From positions 54,110 through 118,109 of the forward strand of contig DATCTV010000035.1 of the NCBI GenBank assembly GCA_036567785.1: a stretch of 64,000 nucleotides of DNA, read 5' to 3'. Positions within the stretch are counted from its first letter, which is position 1; each line of letters begins with the position of its first letter. This DNA comes from Desulfomonilia bacterium. GTDB lineage: Bacteria > Desulfobacterota > Desulfomonilia > UBA1062. This document shows, in pieces, positions 1 to 9,431 of this stretch. The notes beneath the pieces were generated by a model, which was given only the letters and a program-made list of their open reading frames with translations, made no database searches and was not told the origin of the DNA. Both the position numbers and the translations under genes were made by a program.

Positions 1-266
1 ACTCCGACATTGGAAAGCACGGTGTCCACATGGCCGAATTCCTTGAGAACTTCATCCCTGAACCTGAAGATGCCTGGACGATCGGTTATGTCAAGCGGGA
101 CAAGATAATGCTGGACGCCTTTTCCGCCGAGTTCTTTTTTTAGTGACTCAAGTCCATCCTTATCCATGTCGAATCCTGCGATAGACATTCCCTTACCGGC
201 AAGGATTTTTGCAACCTCACGACCCATACCCTGCGCCAGTCCGCTTATCACCACTACCTGATTCAT
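1..266 (-). CDS. Short-chain dehydrogenase/reductase, partial at window edge
   Basis: N-terminal 88 residues of an NAD(P)-dependent oxidoreductase that runs off the left edge. The glycine-rich nucleotide-binding segment reads SGLAQGMGRE (a variant of TGxxxGxG). It is followed by an acidic residue after the second strand (GFDMD), LDITD after the third, and LSNVG in place of the usual NNAG. A strong AAGGAGG lies 5 nt before the ATG. The substrate cannot be told, because the Tyr-Lys active site lies outside the window. It is 39 bp downstream of the small PadR-like gene and reads the same way, so the two may form a regulator-enzyme pair. Confidence 0.85.
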   Translation of the reverse strand, partial: MNQVVVISGLAQGMGREVAKILAGKGMSIAGFDMDKDGLESLKKELGGKGVQHYLVPLDITDRPGIFRFRDEVLKEFGHVDTVLSNVG

Positions 267-305
267 ATATCCTCCTTAATAGGAACTTCGTTCTCATTTG
301 ATCCT

Positions 306-551
306 TTATTGAAAGCCAATATTTATTATTTGGAATTGAATGTAATTTGACCATAAACCTGAAATACCCGGATGATCCGACTCCTTATTGCTTATAAGTC
401 CTTCAGCCTTAAAGGTTTTCAGATTGGAATAAAACCGGGCATGGTTAATTGGCCAGACAGGTTTGAATGACCTTTCAATCCGCTTTTTAATCTCACACAC
501 GTGTATGCCCCTGCAATGAAACAAACCGGATATCGCATGTCCAACCGCCAT
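306..551 (-). CDS. Small PadR-like winged-helix protein, possibly truncated
   Basis: This 81-residue protein keeps the PadR-type winged-helix core: a hydrophobic first helix, then CEIKKRIE, WPINHARFYSNLKTF (PadR-like recognition helix) and EGLI before the wing. After residue 62 the sequence no longer looks like PadR, and the C-terminal dimerisation helices are absent. It may therefore be a shortened or decaying gene, or a single-domain variant. GGAGG lies 9 nt before the ATG. The AT-rich palindrome just upstream is a candidate autoregulatory operator. The SDR gene follows 39 bp downstream on the same strand. Confidence 0.5.
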   Translation of the reverse strand: MAVGHAISGLFHCRGIHVCEIKKRIERSFKPVWPINHARFYSNLKTFKAEGLISNKESDHPGISGLWSNYIQFQIINIGFQ

Positions 552-571
552 ATATAAAGGCCTCCAAACAT

Positions 572-594
572 GGTATATATATTTTATATATATC
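572..594. promoter_or_regulatory. AT-rich palindrome upstream of PadR-like gene
   Basis: Two 10-bp arms (GGTATATATA and TATATATATC, 9 of 10 complementary) are separated by 3 bp. They sit 21 bp upstream of the PadR-like start, just beyond its ribosome-binding site. PadR regulators usually bind AT-rich dyads in their own promoters, so this is a plausible operator. Low complexity alone could also produce it. Confidence 0.35.
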
Positions 595-801
595 TAATGT
601 ATATATGTCAACTTTGAATTATTCCTGTTGGGTGTTGGCTGTATAGATGAAGATAATTTGATTAATTAGTCGATATCACGGACTTTTCGAATCAATGTTA
701 TGATTTGGATTCTCCACAAAAAAAATTTCCTTATGAATCTTAATCAGGCTCAGGTTTTACGAATCTTCGTATCATTTTCTATCACGCAATCATTTTAATC
801 T

Positions 802-3018
802 TCATGCATATTGTTCCTCTGCAAGAACCTTCTTTAACATTCCGGCAAGATTATCAATCTTGTATGGCTTCTGGATAAAACCGGAAAGGCCGTATTCCGG
901 AAAACGATGCACTACATCGTGCTCGCTGAAGCCGCTGCTTACTATGACCTTCACTTCGGGTTTAACGAGCTTCATTTCACGGTAGGCCTCATCTCCGCCC
1001 ATATGGGGCATTGTCAGGTCAAGAATTACACAGACGATCTCATCCTTGAATGCATTGAACACATCGAGGGCTTCCTTGCCGTCGGCAGCCAGAACAACGT
1101 CGAATTCCATGCCTTCGAGTATCTGGCGGCCCAGAGATCTTATGGGCTCCTCATCATCAACCAGCAGTATGGTACCGCTTCCTTTCCAGTCAGCATCATG
1201 AACATTAACTTCCTCCGGTAAAAAATCTTCATAATGCACCGGAATCGGCAGCAGCACCTTGAAAACCGTTCCCTTGCCGGGCTCGGTCAAGACCGACAAA
1301 CCTCCGTTGTGGCTTTTTATAATCCCCTGCACGGCTGAAAGGCCCAGCCCCCTGCCTGTAAATTTTGTTGTGAAAAACGGATCGAATATCTTCGAAAGTG
1401 TCTCATGATCCATTCCGCAGCCGGTGTCCGCGACTTCAAGATACACATAATGCCCTTCCGGGAGATCACCGTTCATCCTGTTTTCAATCATGAAACTGCC
1501 GTCGCATTCGATTATTCCGGTGGATATATTGATAACCCCGCTTTTATCGCCCACGGCTTCGGATGCGTTGATTACAAGGTTCATAATTATCTGCTGCATC
1601 TGTGCTACATCAATCTCTACAAGGGGCAGCCCCTTTGCCAGATTATAATTCAAAACAGCTTTCTTTGATATCGACACATCAAGTATGCCGGTCATTTCCC
1701 TTACCAATTCCGAGATATCGACAGGCTTGACCACGAACAGGCCTTTCCCTGAATATGCAAGCATCTGCCTGCAGATTTCGGCTGCTCTTATAGATGCCTT
1801 ATTTATATTTTCCAGCCGCAGCCTCAAGGTTGACGATTCAGGAGCTTCATCAAGGGCAAGCTCCGTATTGCCGAGAATGGCTGTAAGTATATTGTTGAAG
1901 TCATGTGCTATTCCCCCGGCAAGAATTCCTATGGATTCAAGCTTCTGGGAATGGTGAAGCTGCAGTTCGAAGCGTTTCTGCTCTTCCTGAGCATTCTTTA
2001 TTCCGGTGATATCGGCAATCGTGGCAAGGATATTGGTATTGCCGTTGATGGTCATCACCTCAGCTGAATAAAGGCCGGTGATGGTCTCCCCCGTTTCCTT
2101 CCTGAACTGAAATTCCCTGCTGCTTATTCTTTTGTTTGCCGCCAGGTCTTCAATAACAGAGGATCGCTCATCCATATTCACCCAGAGCTTGATTTCAAGA
2201 GTCGTCTTTCCGATAACATCCTCGCGGTTGAATCCTGTAATATTGATGAACCCTTCATTGACATCCAGAATACGCCCGTCATTGAAATCGGTAAGCATGA
2301 TTGCATATGGTGACGATCTGAAAACTGTTTCAAACTTGTCTTCGCTTTCCCTGAGTTCATTCAGAGTACGCTGCGAATTGACGAACAGAAGGCTTATGCC
2401 GAGCCCTATATTGAAAACAGGGGTGGTAAAGAACAGGATGATATTGAAAAAAACAGGGTCCAGCATTCTGTATTCGGGCATGAACAACCAGAAGGTGGAA
2501 CGTAAAAGCAGCACAAATCCCCATGCAAGATTGATCAACCCCACAGCAATATACAGTATGTTCCTTTTTCCGCTCCATCGGAAAAACACGGCCGAGGTGA
2601 AAGCAAAAACAAAGAACATCACAGCAGAAAAGACAAGGTTTCTCACTGCAACCGCATCATTCCAGATAAGGAAGTAGCTCATGACAGCCAGCGTGACTGC
2701 GGGAAGCAGATAAAAGGACTTCCAGAGCTTTTTTGCGAGGACGAATCTGAATGTGCCGTCGAGCCTTATAACGATTGCGAGTATCAGCAGAAAGTTCTGC
2801 AGGAAAAAAAATTCAAAGGAAAGAAACCTGTTTGATTCAACATCCGGAATACCCCTTGCAGCCATTGACAGGTATGCAAGAAATAATACCAGTGATCCTG
2901 CCTGCCAGTGACCGAAACCATAATAGGTTTTCTGGGTCTTTTCATAAAATATGAACATCAGCCATATGCTGAAACTGACAACAGCTTCACTCATAATCAG
3001 GGTGTTGATATCAATCAT
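802..3018 (-). CDS. Membrane-bound hybrid histidine kinase (PAS-HisKA-HATPase-REC)
   Basis: Two-component sensor of 738 residues. Residues 1-215 hold about seven hydrophobic segments, so the input domain is a polytopic membrane module. A PAS domain spans about 226-345. The dimerisation/phosphoacceptor helix has His372 in GGIAHDFNN. The ATPase domain shows the N box (NLVINASEA, ~481), G1 (DTGCGM, ~531), F box (FDPFFTTK) and G2 (GRGLGL). A C-terminal receiver domain has acidic DDEE at 621, phosphoacceptor Asp667 (VILDLTMP) and Lys717 (IQKPY). No DNA-binding output is attached, so signal must pass to another receiver or phosphotransfer protein. No partner regulator is adjacent, and the stimulus is unknown. 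Confidence 0.93.
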   Translation of the reverse strand: MIDINTLIMSEAVVSFSIWLMFIFYEKTQKTYYGFGHWQAGSLVLFLAYLSMAARGIPDVESNRFLSFEFFFLQNFLLILAIVIRLDGTFRFVLAKKLWKSFYLLPAVTLAVMSYFLIWNDAVAVRNLVFSAVMFFVFAFTSAVFFRWSGKRNILYIAVGLINLAWGFVLLLRSTFWLFMPEYRMLDPVFFNIILFFTTPVFNIGLGISLLFVNSQRTLNELRESEDKFETVFRSSPYAIMLTDFNDGRILDVNEGFINITGFNREDVIGKTTLEIKLWVNMDERSSVIEDLAANKRISSREFQFRKETGETITGLYSAEVMTINGNTNILATIADITGIKNAQEEQKRFELQLHHSQKLESIGILAGGIAHDFNNILTAILGNTELALDEAPESSTLRLRLENINKASIRAAEICRQMLAYSGKGLFVVKPVDISELVREMTGILDVSISKKAVLNYNLAKGLPLVEIDVAQMQQIIMNLVINASEAVGDKSGVINISTGIIECDGSFMIENRMNGDLPEGHYVYLEVADTGCGMDHETLSKIFDPFFTTKFTGRGLGLSAVQGIIKSHNGGLSVLTEPGKGTVFKVLLPIPVHYEDFLPEEVNVHDADWKGSGTILLVDDEEPIRSLGRQILEGMEFDVVLAADGKEALDVFNAFKDEIVCVILDLTMPHMGGDEAYREMKLVKPEVKVIVSSGFSEHDVVHRFPEYGLSGFIQKPYKIDNLAGMLKKVLAEEQYA

Positions 3019-3185
3019 AAATGCTCCTTATCGTGCCCGATTACTTTGTCATCTTCCCAACAAATAACATTTAAAAAACAATGTTCTGGCAAACCGGATT
3101 CCTCCGTAAGCTTTCGAAACAGATATCGGCTATCCGGATGAAAATATTTAAATAATTTTTCACCTCCTGAAAGGTTTCATTAGCC

Positions 3186-3683
3186 ATGTATTCCGGCGGA
3201 TCGTTCAAGGAGGAAAGGGATTTCGTAGAGGTTATAAGGAATTATTTCACTTCAACGATATTCATCGCTGTTGTTTCCGCAATGATCCTGTCGAAAATCG
3301 ATATTCCCGAAGATCATTTTACAGCCACAATCCAGGAGGAATTAAAAACGGTTCAGTGCTCGCTGGCAGTGATCTCGGCCATAATTCTCGGGCAGCAGCT
3401 TTCTTTCCAGCCGATGAAGGGGTTATGGGCGCTTATCACCTTTTCCATTTTCATCCAGATGCTGTTCCAGGTATGTTTCTGCAGTGCTGTTTCAAACATC
3501 CCGGGAGTCAATCATGTGAACAGGGATATCCTTGTCCTCTCAAGCGCCATGCCTGCAGCCCTTCCTGGCCCGGTTTTCGCAACTCAATATGACTGCGCGG
3601 CCAGGACGGCAACCCTGCTGACGTTCACCCACATCGTCATCAGCCCGGTTGTCGTTCCGGTTGTCTTTACTTTGTTCCCATAA
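3186..3683 (+). CDS. Half-size AEC (auxin efflux carrier)-type permease
   Basis: This 165-residue membrane protein matches only the C-terminal half of AEC/BART-type transporters. It has a first helix after VIRNYF, a polar break resembling the central linker, ILGQQLSFQPMKG as in the conserved second-repeat segment, and SSAMPAALPGPVFATQYDC matching the family's MP-rich helix. Family members are usually about 300 residues with ten helices; here about five remain. No N-terminal half was found upstream in any frame, so this is a truncated relic or a half-transporter. The start is weak: a good purine-rich box at 3206-3218 lies inside the reading frame with no start codon after it. Confidence 0.5.
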   Translation: MYSGGSFKEERDFVEVIRNYFTSTIFIAVVSAMILSKIDIPEDHFTATIQEELKTVQCSLAVISAIILGQQLSFQPMKGLWALITFSIFIQMLFQVCFCSAVSNIPGVNHVNRDILVLSSAMPAALPGPVFATQYDCAARTATLLTFTHIVISPVVVPVVFTLFP

Positions 3684-3706
3684 GACGTGTAATTGCGGCT
3701 GCTGTG

Positions 3707-4321
3707 TTATCCCGCAGGCTTCATTATCCAGAAAACAGAAACAATAACGGCAAGGGCCGGGAATATCACATAGAAAATACCCTTCGGCTTCGGGAACGGA
3801 ACCTTAAGCAGAAACAGAACGCCCACAGCCGCATATGAGGCGCGGACCGTCCAGATGTATGAAGGTCCGGAAAGCATAAACTTCACAGAAAAGACAAGCG
3901 GGAATATCATTGCCGAGAATGTGACTGGCAGGCCGGTATAAAACTTGACCGGCCCTTCCCCGATAAGACCTGAGATATTGAAATGTCCGAGCCTCATGGC
4001 TGCGGCACAGCAGTAAGCTGTCAACAATATATGATCAACAGGCGAATTGAACCCAGAGTGAAGTGCGATCATGGCGGGTGCCGCACCGAAATTGACAATA
4101 TCGTTTATCGAGTCGATCTCTGCACCGAATGCCTTTTCCTGTTCGTTCAAATCGAACCTGCGTGCTATGAAACCGTCGAACAGATCGGATATGCCGGCCC
4201 ATATCAGGCAGACAAGGGCATATCCTATATAACCGTTAAATGAAAAAATGCATGACGCCATACCGAAAATGAGCGCCAGAAAAGAAACAGCAGTAGGAAT
4301 GTTATAGACTCCCAGAAACAT
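3707..4321 (-). CDS. pssA: CDP-alcohol phosphatidyltransferase, phosphatidylserine synthase-like
   Basis: Polytopic inner-membrane enzyme of 204 residues that transfers a phosphatidyl group from CDP-diacylglycerol to an alcohol, most likely serine. The CDP-alcohol signature is present: Asp46, Asp49-Gly50, Ala53-Arg54, then Gly66, Asp70 and Asp74, followed by NFGAAPA, typical of class II phosphatidylserine synthases. The spacing between Arg54 and Gly66 is 11 residues instead of the usual 8, a small insertion. It is read leftward 43 bp after the AI-2E-type permease. The serine assignment rests on resemblance around NFGAAPA. Another head group cannot be excluded. Confidence 0.72.
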   Translation of the reverse strand: MFLGVYNIPTAVSFLALIFGMASCIFSFNGYIGYALVCLIWAGISDLFDGFIARRFDLNEQEKAFGAEIDSINDIVNFGAAPAMIALHSGFNSPVDHILLTAYCCAAAMRLGHFNISGLIGEGPVKFYTGLPVTFSAMIFPLVFSVKFMLSGPSYIWTVRASYAAVGVLFLLKVPFPKPKGIFYVIFPALAVIVSVFWIMKPAG

Positions 4322-4364
4322 AGTCTTACCCCTTCGGCAAGCCCGCTATAAAGAAGCTTTAGAT

Positions 4365-5390
4365 TCAAATTATCCCTTGCTCGTAAAGTTCGCTTTTCAG
4401 ATAGGCATAGTAAATCGGCGCGGCGATAACTCCCGGGATGCCGAAAGCGGCTTCCATGAATATCATGGTAACAAGCAGTTCCCAAGCCTTTGAATTGATC
4501 TGGGAACCCACAATCTTCGCATTCAGAAAATATTCCAGCTTATGTATTAAGATCAGAAATATTAGTGAAGATACGGCAATTCCCGGAGATATGCTCAAGC
4601 TGACTACAACTATGACCGTATTCGAAATAAGGTTTCCTATTATCGGTATCAGGCCCACAAGAAAGGTCAGGGCAATCAGGGTCTTGGCAAAAGGAAGGTG
4701 AATGCCCAGAAGCGGCAATGCAACTTCTATATAAAACCACGTAAAGAATGTATTCAGCGCCGAAATTCTCACCTGGGCAAAAACTATGCGCCTGAATGCC
4801 ATATGAAACATGTAGACCCTCTTGCTCAGGGCCAATGTGAAAGGCTTTTCAGCAGGGTCATGAGTGACTTCACTCAAAGAAACGATGACGCCTATTATCA
4901 TGCCGATGAGGATCATGGTCACCCCGCGCGCCGCCTGTTTACCTGCCATCGGCAACTCATAGGCATGCTGGTTCAGCCAGGCTATTGCAGACTCTTTCAT
5001 TCCTTCAGCATCCTGGGGGATATATGCCATCAGCCAGTCAGGGATAAGCCTGTGCGAACCGCCGATGATCTCTGCCATCTTTCTGAACAGATTGGAGACA
5101 TTATCCGAACCGCTCCTTAAAAACGATATGGCGCCCCATGAAACGCTTATAAGAATTGCGATCACGACAACGGAGATAGCCGCAACAACAACGGCTTTTG
5201 CACGCGAGCTTCCAAGATACCTTCCTGTTACATACGGGGAAAGGCTGTGGACGATTTCATAAACCAGGAAACCGGAAATAAGTGCGCCTAGCAGATGAAG
5301 CTTGAGCACAAGTATAAGCATTAAACATGCAAGTATCCACGCGATTATATCGCTTGCTGCAATACGTCCGGTTTTTTCAGTATCAGTCAT
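4365..5390 (-). CDS. AI-2E family (PerM/UPF0118) transporter
   Basis: Integral membrane protein of 341 residues in the AI-2 exporter-like/PerM family. Paired hydrophobic helices occur near the N-terminus, followed by a long amphipathic central region (about 75-150) and a C-terminal bundle containing the family-typical GLIPIIGNLI-like segment and FGIPGVIAAP near the end. Family members export small molecules or ions; the substrate is not predictable. The ATG at 5390 is preferred over one ten codons upstream because AGGAC lies at suitable spacing before it. A CTTGCCGGCAAG palindrome lies just upstream at 5427-5438. Confidence 0.85.
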   Translation of the reverse strand: MTDTEKTGRIAASDIIAWILACLMLILVLKLHLLGALISGFLVYEIVHSLSPYVTGRYLGSSRAKAVVVAAISVVVIAILISVSWGAISFLRSGSDNVSNLFRKMAEIIGGSHRLIPDWLMAYIPQDAEGMKESAIAWLNQHAYELPMAGKQAARGVTMILIGMIIGVIVSLSEVTHDPAEKPFTLALSKRVYMFHMAFRRIVFAQVRISALNTFFTWFYIEVALPLLGIHLPFAKTLIALTFLVGLIPIIGNLISNTVIVVVSLSISPGIAVSSLIFLILIHKLEYFLNAKIVGSQINSKAWELLVTMIFMEAAFGIPGVIAAPIYYAYLKSELYEQGII

Positions 5391-5551
5391 TAAATAAAGT
5401 CCTGTCCCGTTTTCTGGCATTCTTTACTTGCCGGCAAGAATATGCGCACGGATTATAGGTTAATTTACAGACCTCGTAAAGATGAGTTCAAAGCACAGAC
5501 CGTAATTCCGTAATAAAGGGCAGTGTTCTGATATCAGGCGCTGTTTCAGCG

Positions 5552-6937
5552 TCATTTGTTTTTATCTCTGGCCAGCGATGCAAACATACCGGCAATACAA
5601 AGCATTGAATTAAGAATAAAGCACAGACGTACAGCCTGTATGAACCTCGGATAATACTGAGGTGTTATCTCGACACGGCCGATCATCATTGTGAATATCA
5701 TCATCACGACAGCCATGCTTATGGTCTGGCCGGTAAGTCTCATGGTGGCAAGCATGCCTGAGGCTACGCCGTAAGCGCTTCTGTCCACAGATCCCATGAT
5801 CGCATTCGTGTTCGGAGAAGAAAACAGGCCCAGTCCGGCACCAAGTATGAGAAGTGACCCGGCTGCATACAAAGTATCCGATTTATCCGAAAGGAAAATG
5901 AGAAAGAAAAGCCCGAGGGCGGTAACAGCCATTCCCAGCGATGAAAGTATCCTGGCGCTTATCTTATCCGACAGCCTTCCTGAGAGAGGAGCAATGACGG
6001 CCATTACAACAGGTGAGGCAATAAGGACCAAACCGGCTTCCTCAGGCGACATGCCTTTTATGTACTGCAGGTAAAGGCTCATGATGAATCCAGTGGCAAA
6101 TGTGGCGGCATAATTTATGAGCGCCGCAATGTTGGAAAAAAGGAAAATTCTGTTTCTGGTAAAAAGCTTAAGATCGATCAGAGGGCTGGATGATTTGCCT
6201 TCCCATAAAATGAAGGCAGCCAGCAAAGAGCCCCCTGCGACAACCAGAAAATACCCCCTGCCCGGCATGAGGGAAAACCCGTATATCGCCAGAAACAGTC
6301 CCAGCGCATATGTGAAGGAGCCTGTATAATCCATGGCGCATTTCTGAATGCATCCGTCTTCGGAAGACGTTATCCTGATGGCGAGAAAAAAGGCAGCAAC
6401 TGAAAACGGTACGGTTGCAAGAAAAATCATCCTCCATGAATAGTGCTCGGTCAGCCATCCTCCCAGAAAAGGGCCTGCAGTAAGTCCGATATAGACCATA
6501 GCGATCGAATATCCTATCACCTTACCCCGGACTTCGGGTCTGTATACCATGGAAAGCATTGCGACACCCGTACTGAAGATGAAGGCACTCCCTATTCCCT
6601 GAACAACCCGCGCGGTTATGAGTACTTCAACTGATTTTGAAATCCCTGCAAGAAGAGTGGAGATGCTGAATATCGCCATACCAATGGCAAATATTCTTGC
6701 CCGGCCGTGGATATCCGCTATCCTGCCCACAGGCAATAGAAAGACTGCTGTCGCAAGAAGGAACGATGTGGCTACCCAGTTGAGCATAACCGCATTCAGA
6801 CCGAACTGCTTGGCAATCTCAGGAAGGGCGATGTTAACAGATGATGACATGAAGGGTGTGATGAACGACGAGAGGAGCACGATAAATAAAATCATACCCC
6901 TTTTTGCAGCATTATCATCCATCTGCATTTTTCCCAT
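5552..6937 (-). CDS. MFS transporter, DHA2 drug:proton antiporter type
   Basis: Proton-driven efflux pump of 461 residues from the major facilitator superfamily. It has a motif-A-like loop (GRIADIHGRARIF) after the second helix, VVQGIGSAF in helix 4, and the antiporter motif C as AGPFLGGWL in helix 5. This layout is typical of EmrB/QacA-type exporters. No membrane-fusion partner (EmrA) or TetR/MarR regulator is adjacent. The substrate is unknown; a drug or small metabolite is the usual guess. Confidence 0.9.
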   Translation of the reverse strand: MGKMQMDDNAAKRGMILFIVLLSSFITPFMSSSVNIALPEIAKQFGLNAVMLNWVATSFLLATAVFLLPVGRIADIHGRARIFAIGMAIFSISTLLAGISKSVEVLITARVVQGIGSAFIFSTGVAMLSMVYRPEVRGKVIGYSIAMVYIGLTAGPFLGGWLTEHYSWRMIFLATVPFSVAAFFLAIRITSSEDGCIQKCAMDYTGSFTYALGLFLAIYGFSLMPGRGYFLVVAGGSLLAAFILWEGKSSSPLIDLKLFTRNRIFLFSNIAALINYAATFATGFIMSLYLQYIKGMSPEEAGLVLIASPVVMAVIAPLSGRLSDKISARILSSLGMAVTALGLFFLIFLSDKSDTLYAAGSLLILGAGLGLFSSPNTNAIMGSVDRSAYGVASGMLATMRLTGQTISMAVVMMIFTMMIGRVEITPQYYPRFIQAVRLCFILNSMLCIAGMFASLARDKNK

Positions 6938-7112
6938 AATTATTCCGAGTGTCCGTGATTATAGCCCGCCAAGTCAACATAATACTTGCAATAAAAGCAA
7001 TGCTTGTGCTGATTAATCAAATTGACATTTTCCCTGCTTGGATGGATTATTACCCTGAATAAAAAACTTCGGTTCCCTTGAAATCAAAAAATCATATTGC
7101 GGGATGGTTATT

Positions 7113-8042
7113 ATGATTGGAAAAACAAAATATATTTCAGTAATGACAGCTGTTCTCATCATCTTGAATGCAGCATCCTTGTGTCTGGCAGGAGAGGTAA
7201 TTACAGATACCGCAAGACAGTGGGCTAAAGAGGCCGTCAGCCAGGAAAAATCCCTTTCATCCCCTTCTTCAGGAAACACGGTCGCAGTACTTAATTTCAA
7301 GAATGCATCCGGCGACCCGGCCCTGAATCCGCTGCAAAAGGGTTTCTCCTTCATGCTAATGACAGACCTGGCATCGGTTCCAGGTATACAGCTTGTTGAA
7401 AGGGTGAAGCTTCAGGCTCTCATGCAGGAACTTGAAATGGGGGCTTCAGGCATAATCGAAGACGCTTCGACTCCCAGAATGGGAAGGCTCTTAAGGGCAA
7501 ACTACCTTATCGGCGGAGAGCTTACTCTTCCCAAGGCTGATGATCTGAATGTAGGTTCTTATCTGTGGGGTGTATCGGGAGACAGAATGCTAGGACAGCC
7601 GAGTGCAAGGGGAAGTCTCAACGATATATTCGACCTGGAGAAAAAGATACTTTTTGAAATTATCGATCAGCTGAAGATCAGCCTCACCGACGAGCAGAAA
7701 CAGAAGCTGAAAAAGCCCTTTACGACAAGCGTCACCGCACTGTACTACTTTTCGAAAGGCATCGACAGCAGCGATAGAGGCAATTACAGGCAGGCCCAGA
7801 TATACTACAACAGGGCAGTCGCGGCAGACCCCCAGCTGGGTGCGGCGAATTCAGCAAGAAATGAGCTTATCAGAATGAGGCTTGCCCCTGCCAGGCCGAA
7901 AGAAGACGCGGTTATCAGGTCAATGGAGGCACAGAATTCAAACTCTGCAAGCCTCAAACAGAATAATTCCACATTCAGGGCGCTTAATCCGTATCAGGTC
8001 GAAAAAGGACACGGTTCAGGCCAGGTAAAAGTGTCATGGTAG
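7113..8042 (+). CDS. Secreted CsgG/FlgO-like protein with TPR-like C-terminus
   Basis: Exported 309-residue protein with an N-terminal signal peptide ending near CLAG. Residues ~55-160 form a CsgG/FlgO-like domain: VAVLNFKN, then LVERVKLQALMQELEMGASG and YLIGGEL. This is the same core seen in the two proteins at 12.2-14.7 kb. The C-terminal part holds a TPR-like helical pair (LYYFSKGIDSSDRGNYRQAQ, then YYNRAVAADPQ). The ATG at 7113 is chosen over 7104 because GGGATGG then lies upstream as the ribosome site. It starts a run with the Ig-like lipoprotein and the barrel, suggesting an outer-membrane assembly. The role is not known. Confidence 0.7.
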   Translation: MIGKTKYISVMTAVLIILNAASLCLAGEVITDTARQWAKEAVSQEKSLSSPSSGNTVAVLNFKNASGDPALNPLQKGFSFMLMTDLASVPGIQLVERVKLQALMQELEMGASGIIEDASTPRMGRLLRANYLIGGELTLPKADDLNVGSYLWGVSGDRMLGQPSARGSLNDIFDLEKKILFEIIDQLKISLTDEQKQKLKKPFTTSVTALYYFSKGIDSSDRGNYRQAQIYYNRAVAADPQLGAANSARNELIRMRLAPARPKEDAVIRSMEAQNSNSASLKQNNSTFRALNPYQVEKGHGSGQVKVSW

Positions 8043-8065
8043 GCAATATGAAAGGGGGGCGTTTT

Positions 8066-9427
8066 ATGAGGGGTTATCGTAATATTGGCATGCCGGTATT
8101 AATCGTCTTCGTATTTCTCATCTGCTCCTGCGGCACGTCGTCAACAGACAGCCCGTCAAATGAAACCGGATCAGTCAGGTTCTCTATTGATGTTGCGGAA
8201 AAAAGCCCGGCAGCCGTATCCCCTGGTATGGCGACAGTCGACTGCGAAAGAATGAGAATCTCTACGGTAACAGCCGAGTTGAGAGACAACCGGAACAACC
8301 TGACAGCAACCGGCGGGCCATGGTCCTGCAACACAAGACAGGGGACATTGAGCGGCATTCCTGCGGGCGAAGGATATACCCTGATAATCTTGATGAGAGA
8401 TGCAGACGGTAATGTGCGCTACCAGGGGTACGTGTACGATATATTGGTTCCTGCAGCAGGAACGGCCGATGCGGGCACCGTTACCGTAAGAGCTGTAAAC
8501 AACCCTCCCGTAATATCCGAGATAAGAGGGAATAACCGTGTAACAGGCGGCTCCGGAATAATGCAGCTCGAAGTCATTGCGAGTGATCCTGACGGAGACA
8601 ACCTTACATATTACATGACCGATCTTCCTGAAGCTGAAGAATCTGGATATTTCTCCGGCGCCTCATTCGATCCCGATACCCATATATTCACCTGGAATAC
8701 CGTGAATTATTATTATGAGACCGGAGAATATCTTGTCTGGTTTATCGTGACCGATGACGGCGAACCCAGAAGAAGCGCGTGGAAAAGATGCAAGATATTT
8801 GTTGATAGCCCGACCGGTTCGCCAACCCCCGACACACAGCTTGTTCTGAATACCGACAACGACACGACCGAGGTGGTCGGGAGAAAATACGCATCCGCAG
8901 GCGAACAGTTCACAATGCAGCTGAAAGACACCTCTTCCCCTGTGCATACAGGACTCATTTTCTCCATGTACCCGGAAATAGGGACTCTGAATGAGACATC
9001 CGGTCTTTTCACATGGACGCCAGACATAATCAATACCGGAAACTCGCTGCTGATGTTCTATATCAGGAGCGCTATGGCTGAACCTGACTGGAAGAAAATC
9101 CTTTTGACTGTTGGCGGCGTCAATGTCTGTCCGCTCTTGGAACCTCTCGGGCTCAGGAGGGTGATGGAGATAAATCATTCATACGAATTCTACGTTACCG
9201 CTGAAGACCCGGACAGCGAAAACCTCACATTCGAGGCTGTGGGCGGAACAGAAGAATATTCCGATCCTTTCGAATACGGTGCTCAGTTTAATGCAAATAC
9301 CCACAAATTTTCCTGGACTCCGGATTCTTCAGACATTCAGTACAGTCCATTCGGCGTTTTATTTACCGTCACGGACAGTTATGGACAAAGCGATGTATGG
9401 GCAGTCTCCATAGATGTGAGAGAGTGA
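8066..9427 (+). CDS. Lipoprotein with repeated Ig/cadherin-like domains
   Basis: Predicted lipoprotein of 453 residues with a lipobox ending in ICSC. After it come a short beta domain and several Ig/He_PIG-type repeats, recognisable by recurring cores such as ASDPDGDNLTYY, FDPDTHIFTW, GLFTWTPD, DPDSENLTFEA and FNANTHKFSWTPD. Such modules usually act as surface adhesion or spacer domains. The start at 8066 follows AAGGGGGG at good spacing. An upstream ATG at 8036 overlaps the CsgG-like gene. It lies 4 bp before the outer-membrane barrel gene, so the two are surely co-transcribed. Confidence 0.75.
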   Translation: MRGYRNIGMPVLIVFVFLICSCGTSSTDSPSNETGSVRFSIDVAEKSPAAVSPGMATVDCERMRISTVTAELRDNRNNLTATGGPWSCNTRQGTLSGIPAGEGYTLIILMRDADGNVRYQGYVYDILVPAAGTADAGTVTVRAVNNPPVISEIRGNNRVTGGSGIMQLEVIASDPDGDNLTYYMTDLPEAEESGYFSGASFDPDTHIFTWNTVNYYYETGEYLVWFIVTDDGEPRRSAWKRCKIFVDSPTGSPTPDTQLVLNTDNDTTEVVGRKYASAGEQFTMQLKDTSSPVHTGLIFSMYPEIGTLNETSGLFTWTPDIINTGNSLLMFYIRSAMAEPDWKKILLTVGGVNVCPLLEPLGLRRVMEINHSYEFYVTAEDPDSENLTFEAVGGTEEYSDPFEYGAQFNANTHKFSWTPDSSDIQYSPFGVLFTVTDSYGQSDVWAVSIDVRE

Positions 9428-9431
9428 GATT

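Noticed and set aside
2132..2677. 181-codon frame opposite the histidine kinase
   Set aside because: Antisense shadow of a gene with clear motifs; its composition and lack of a ribosome site do not support it.
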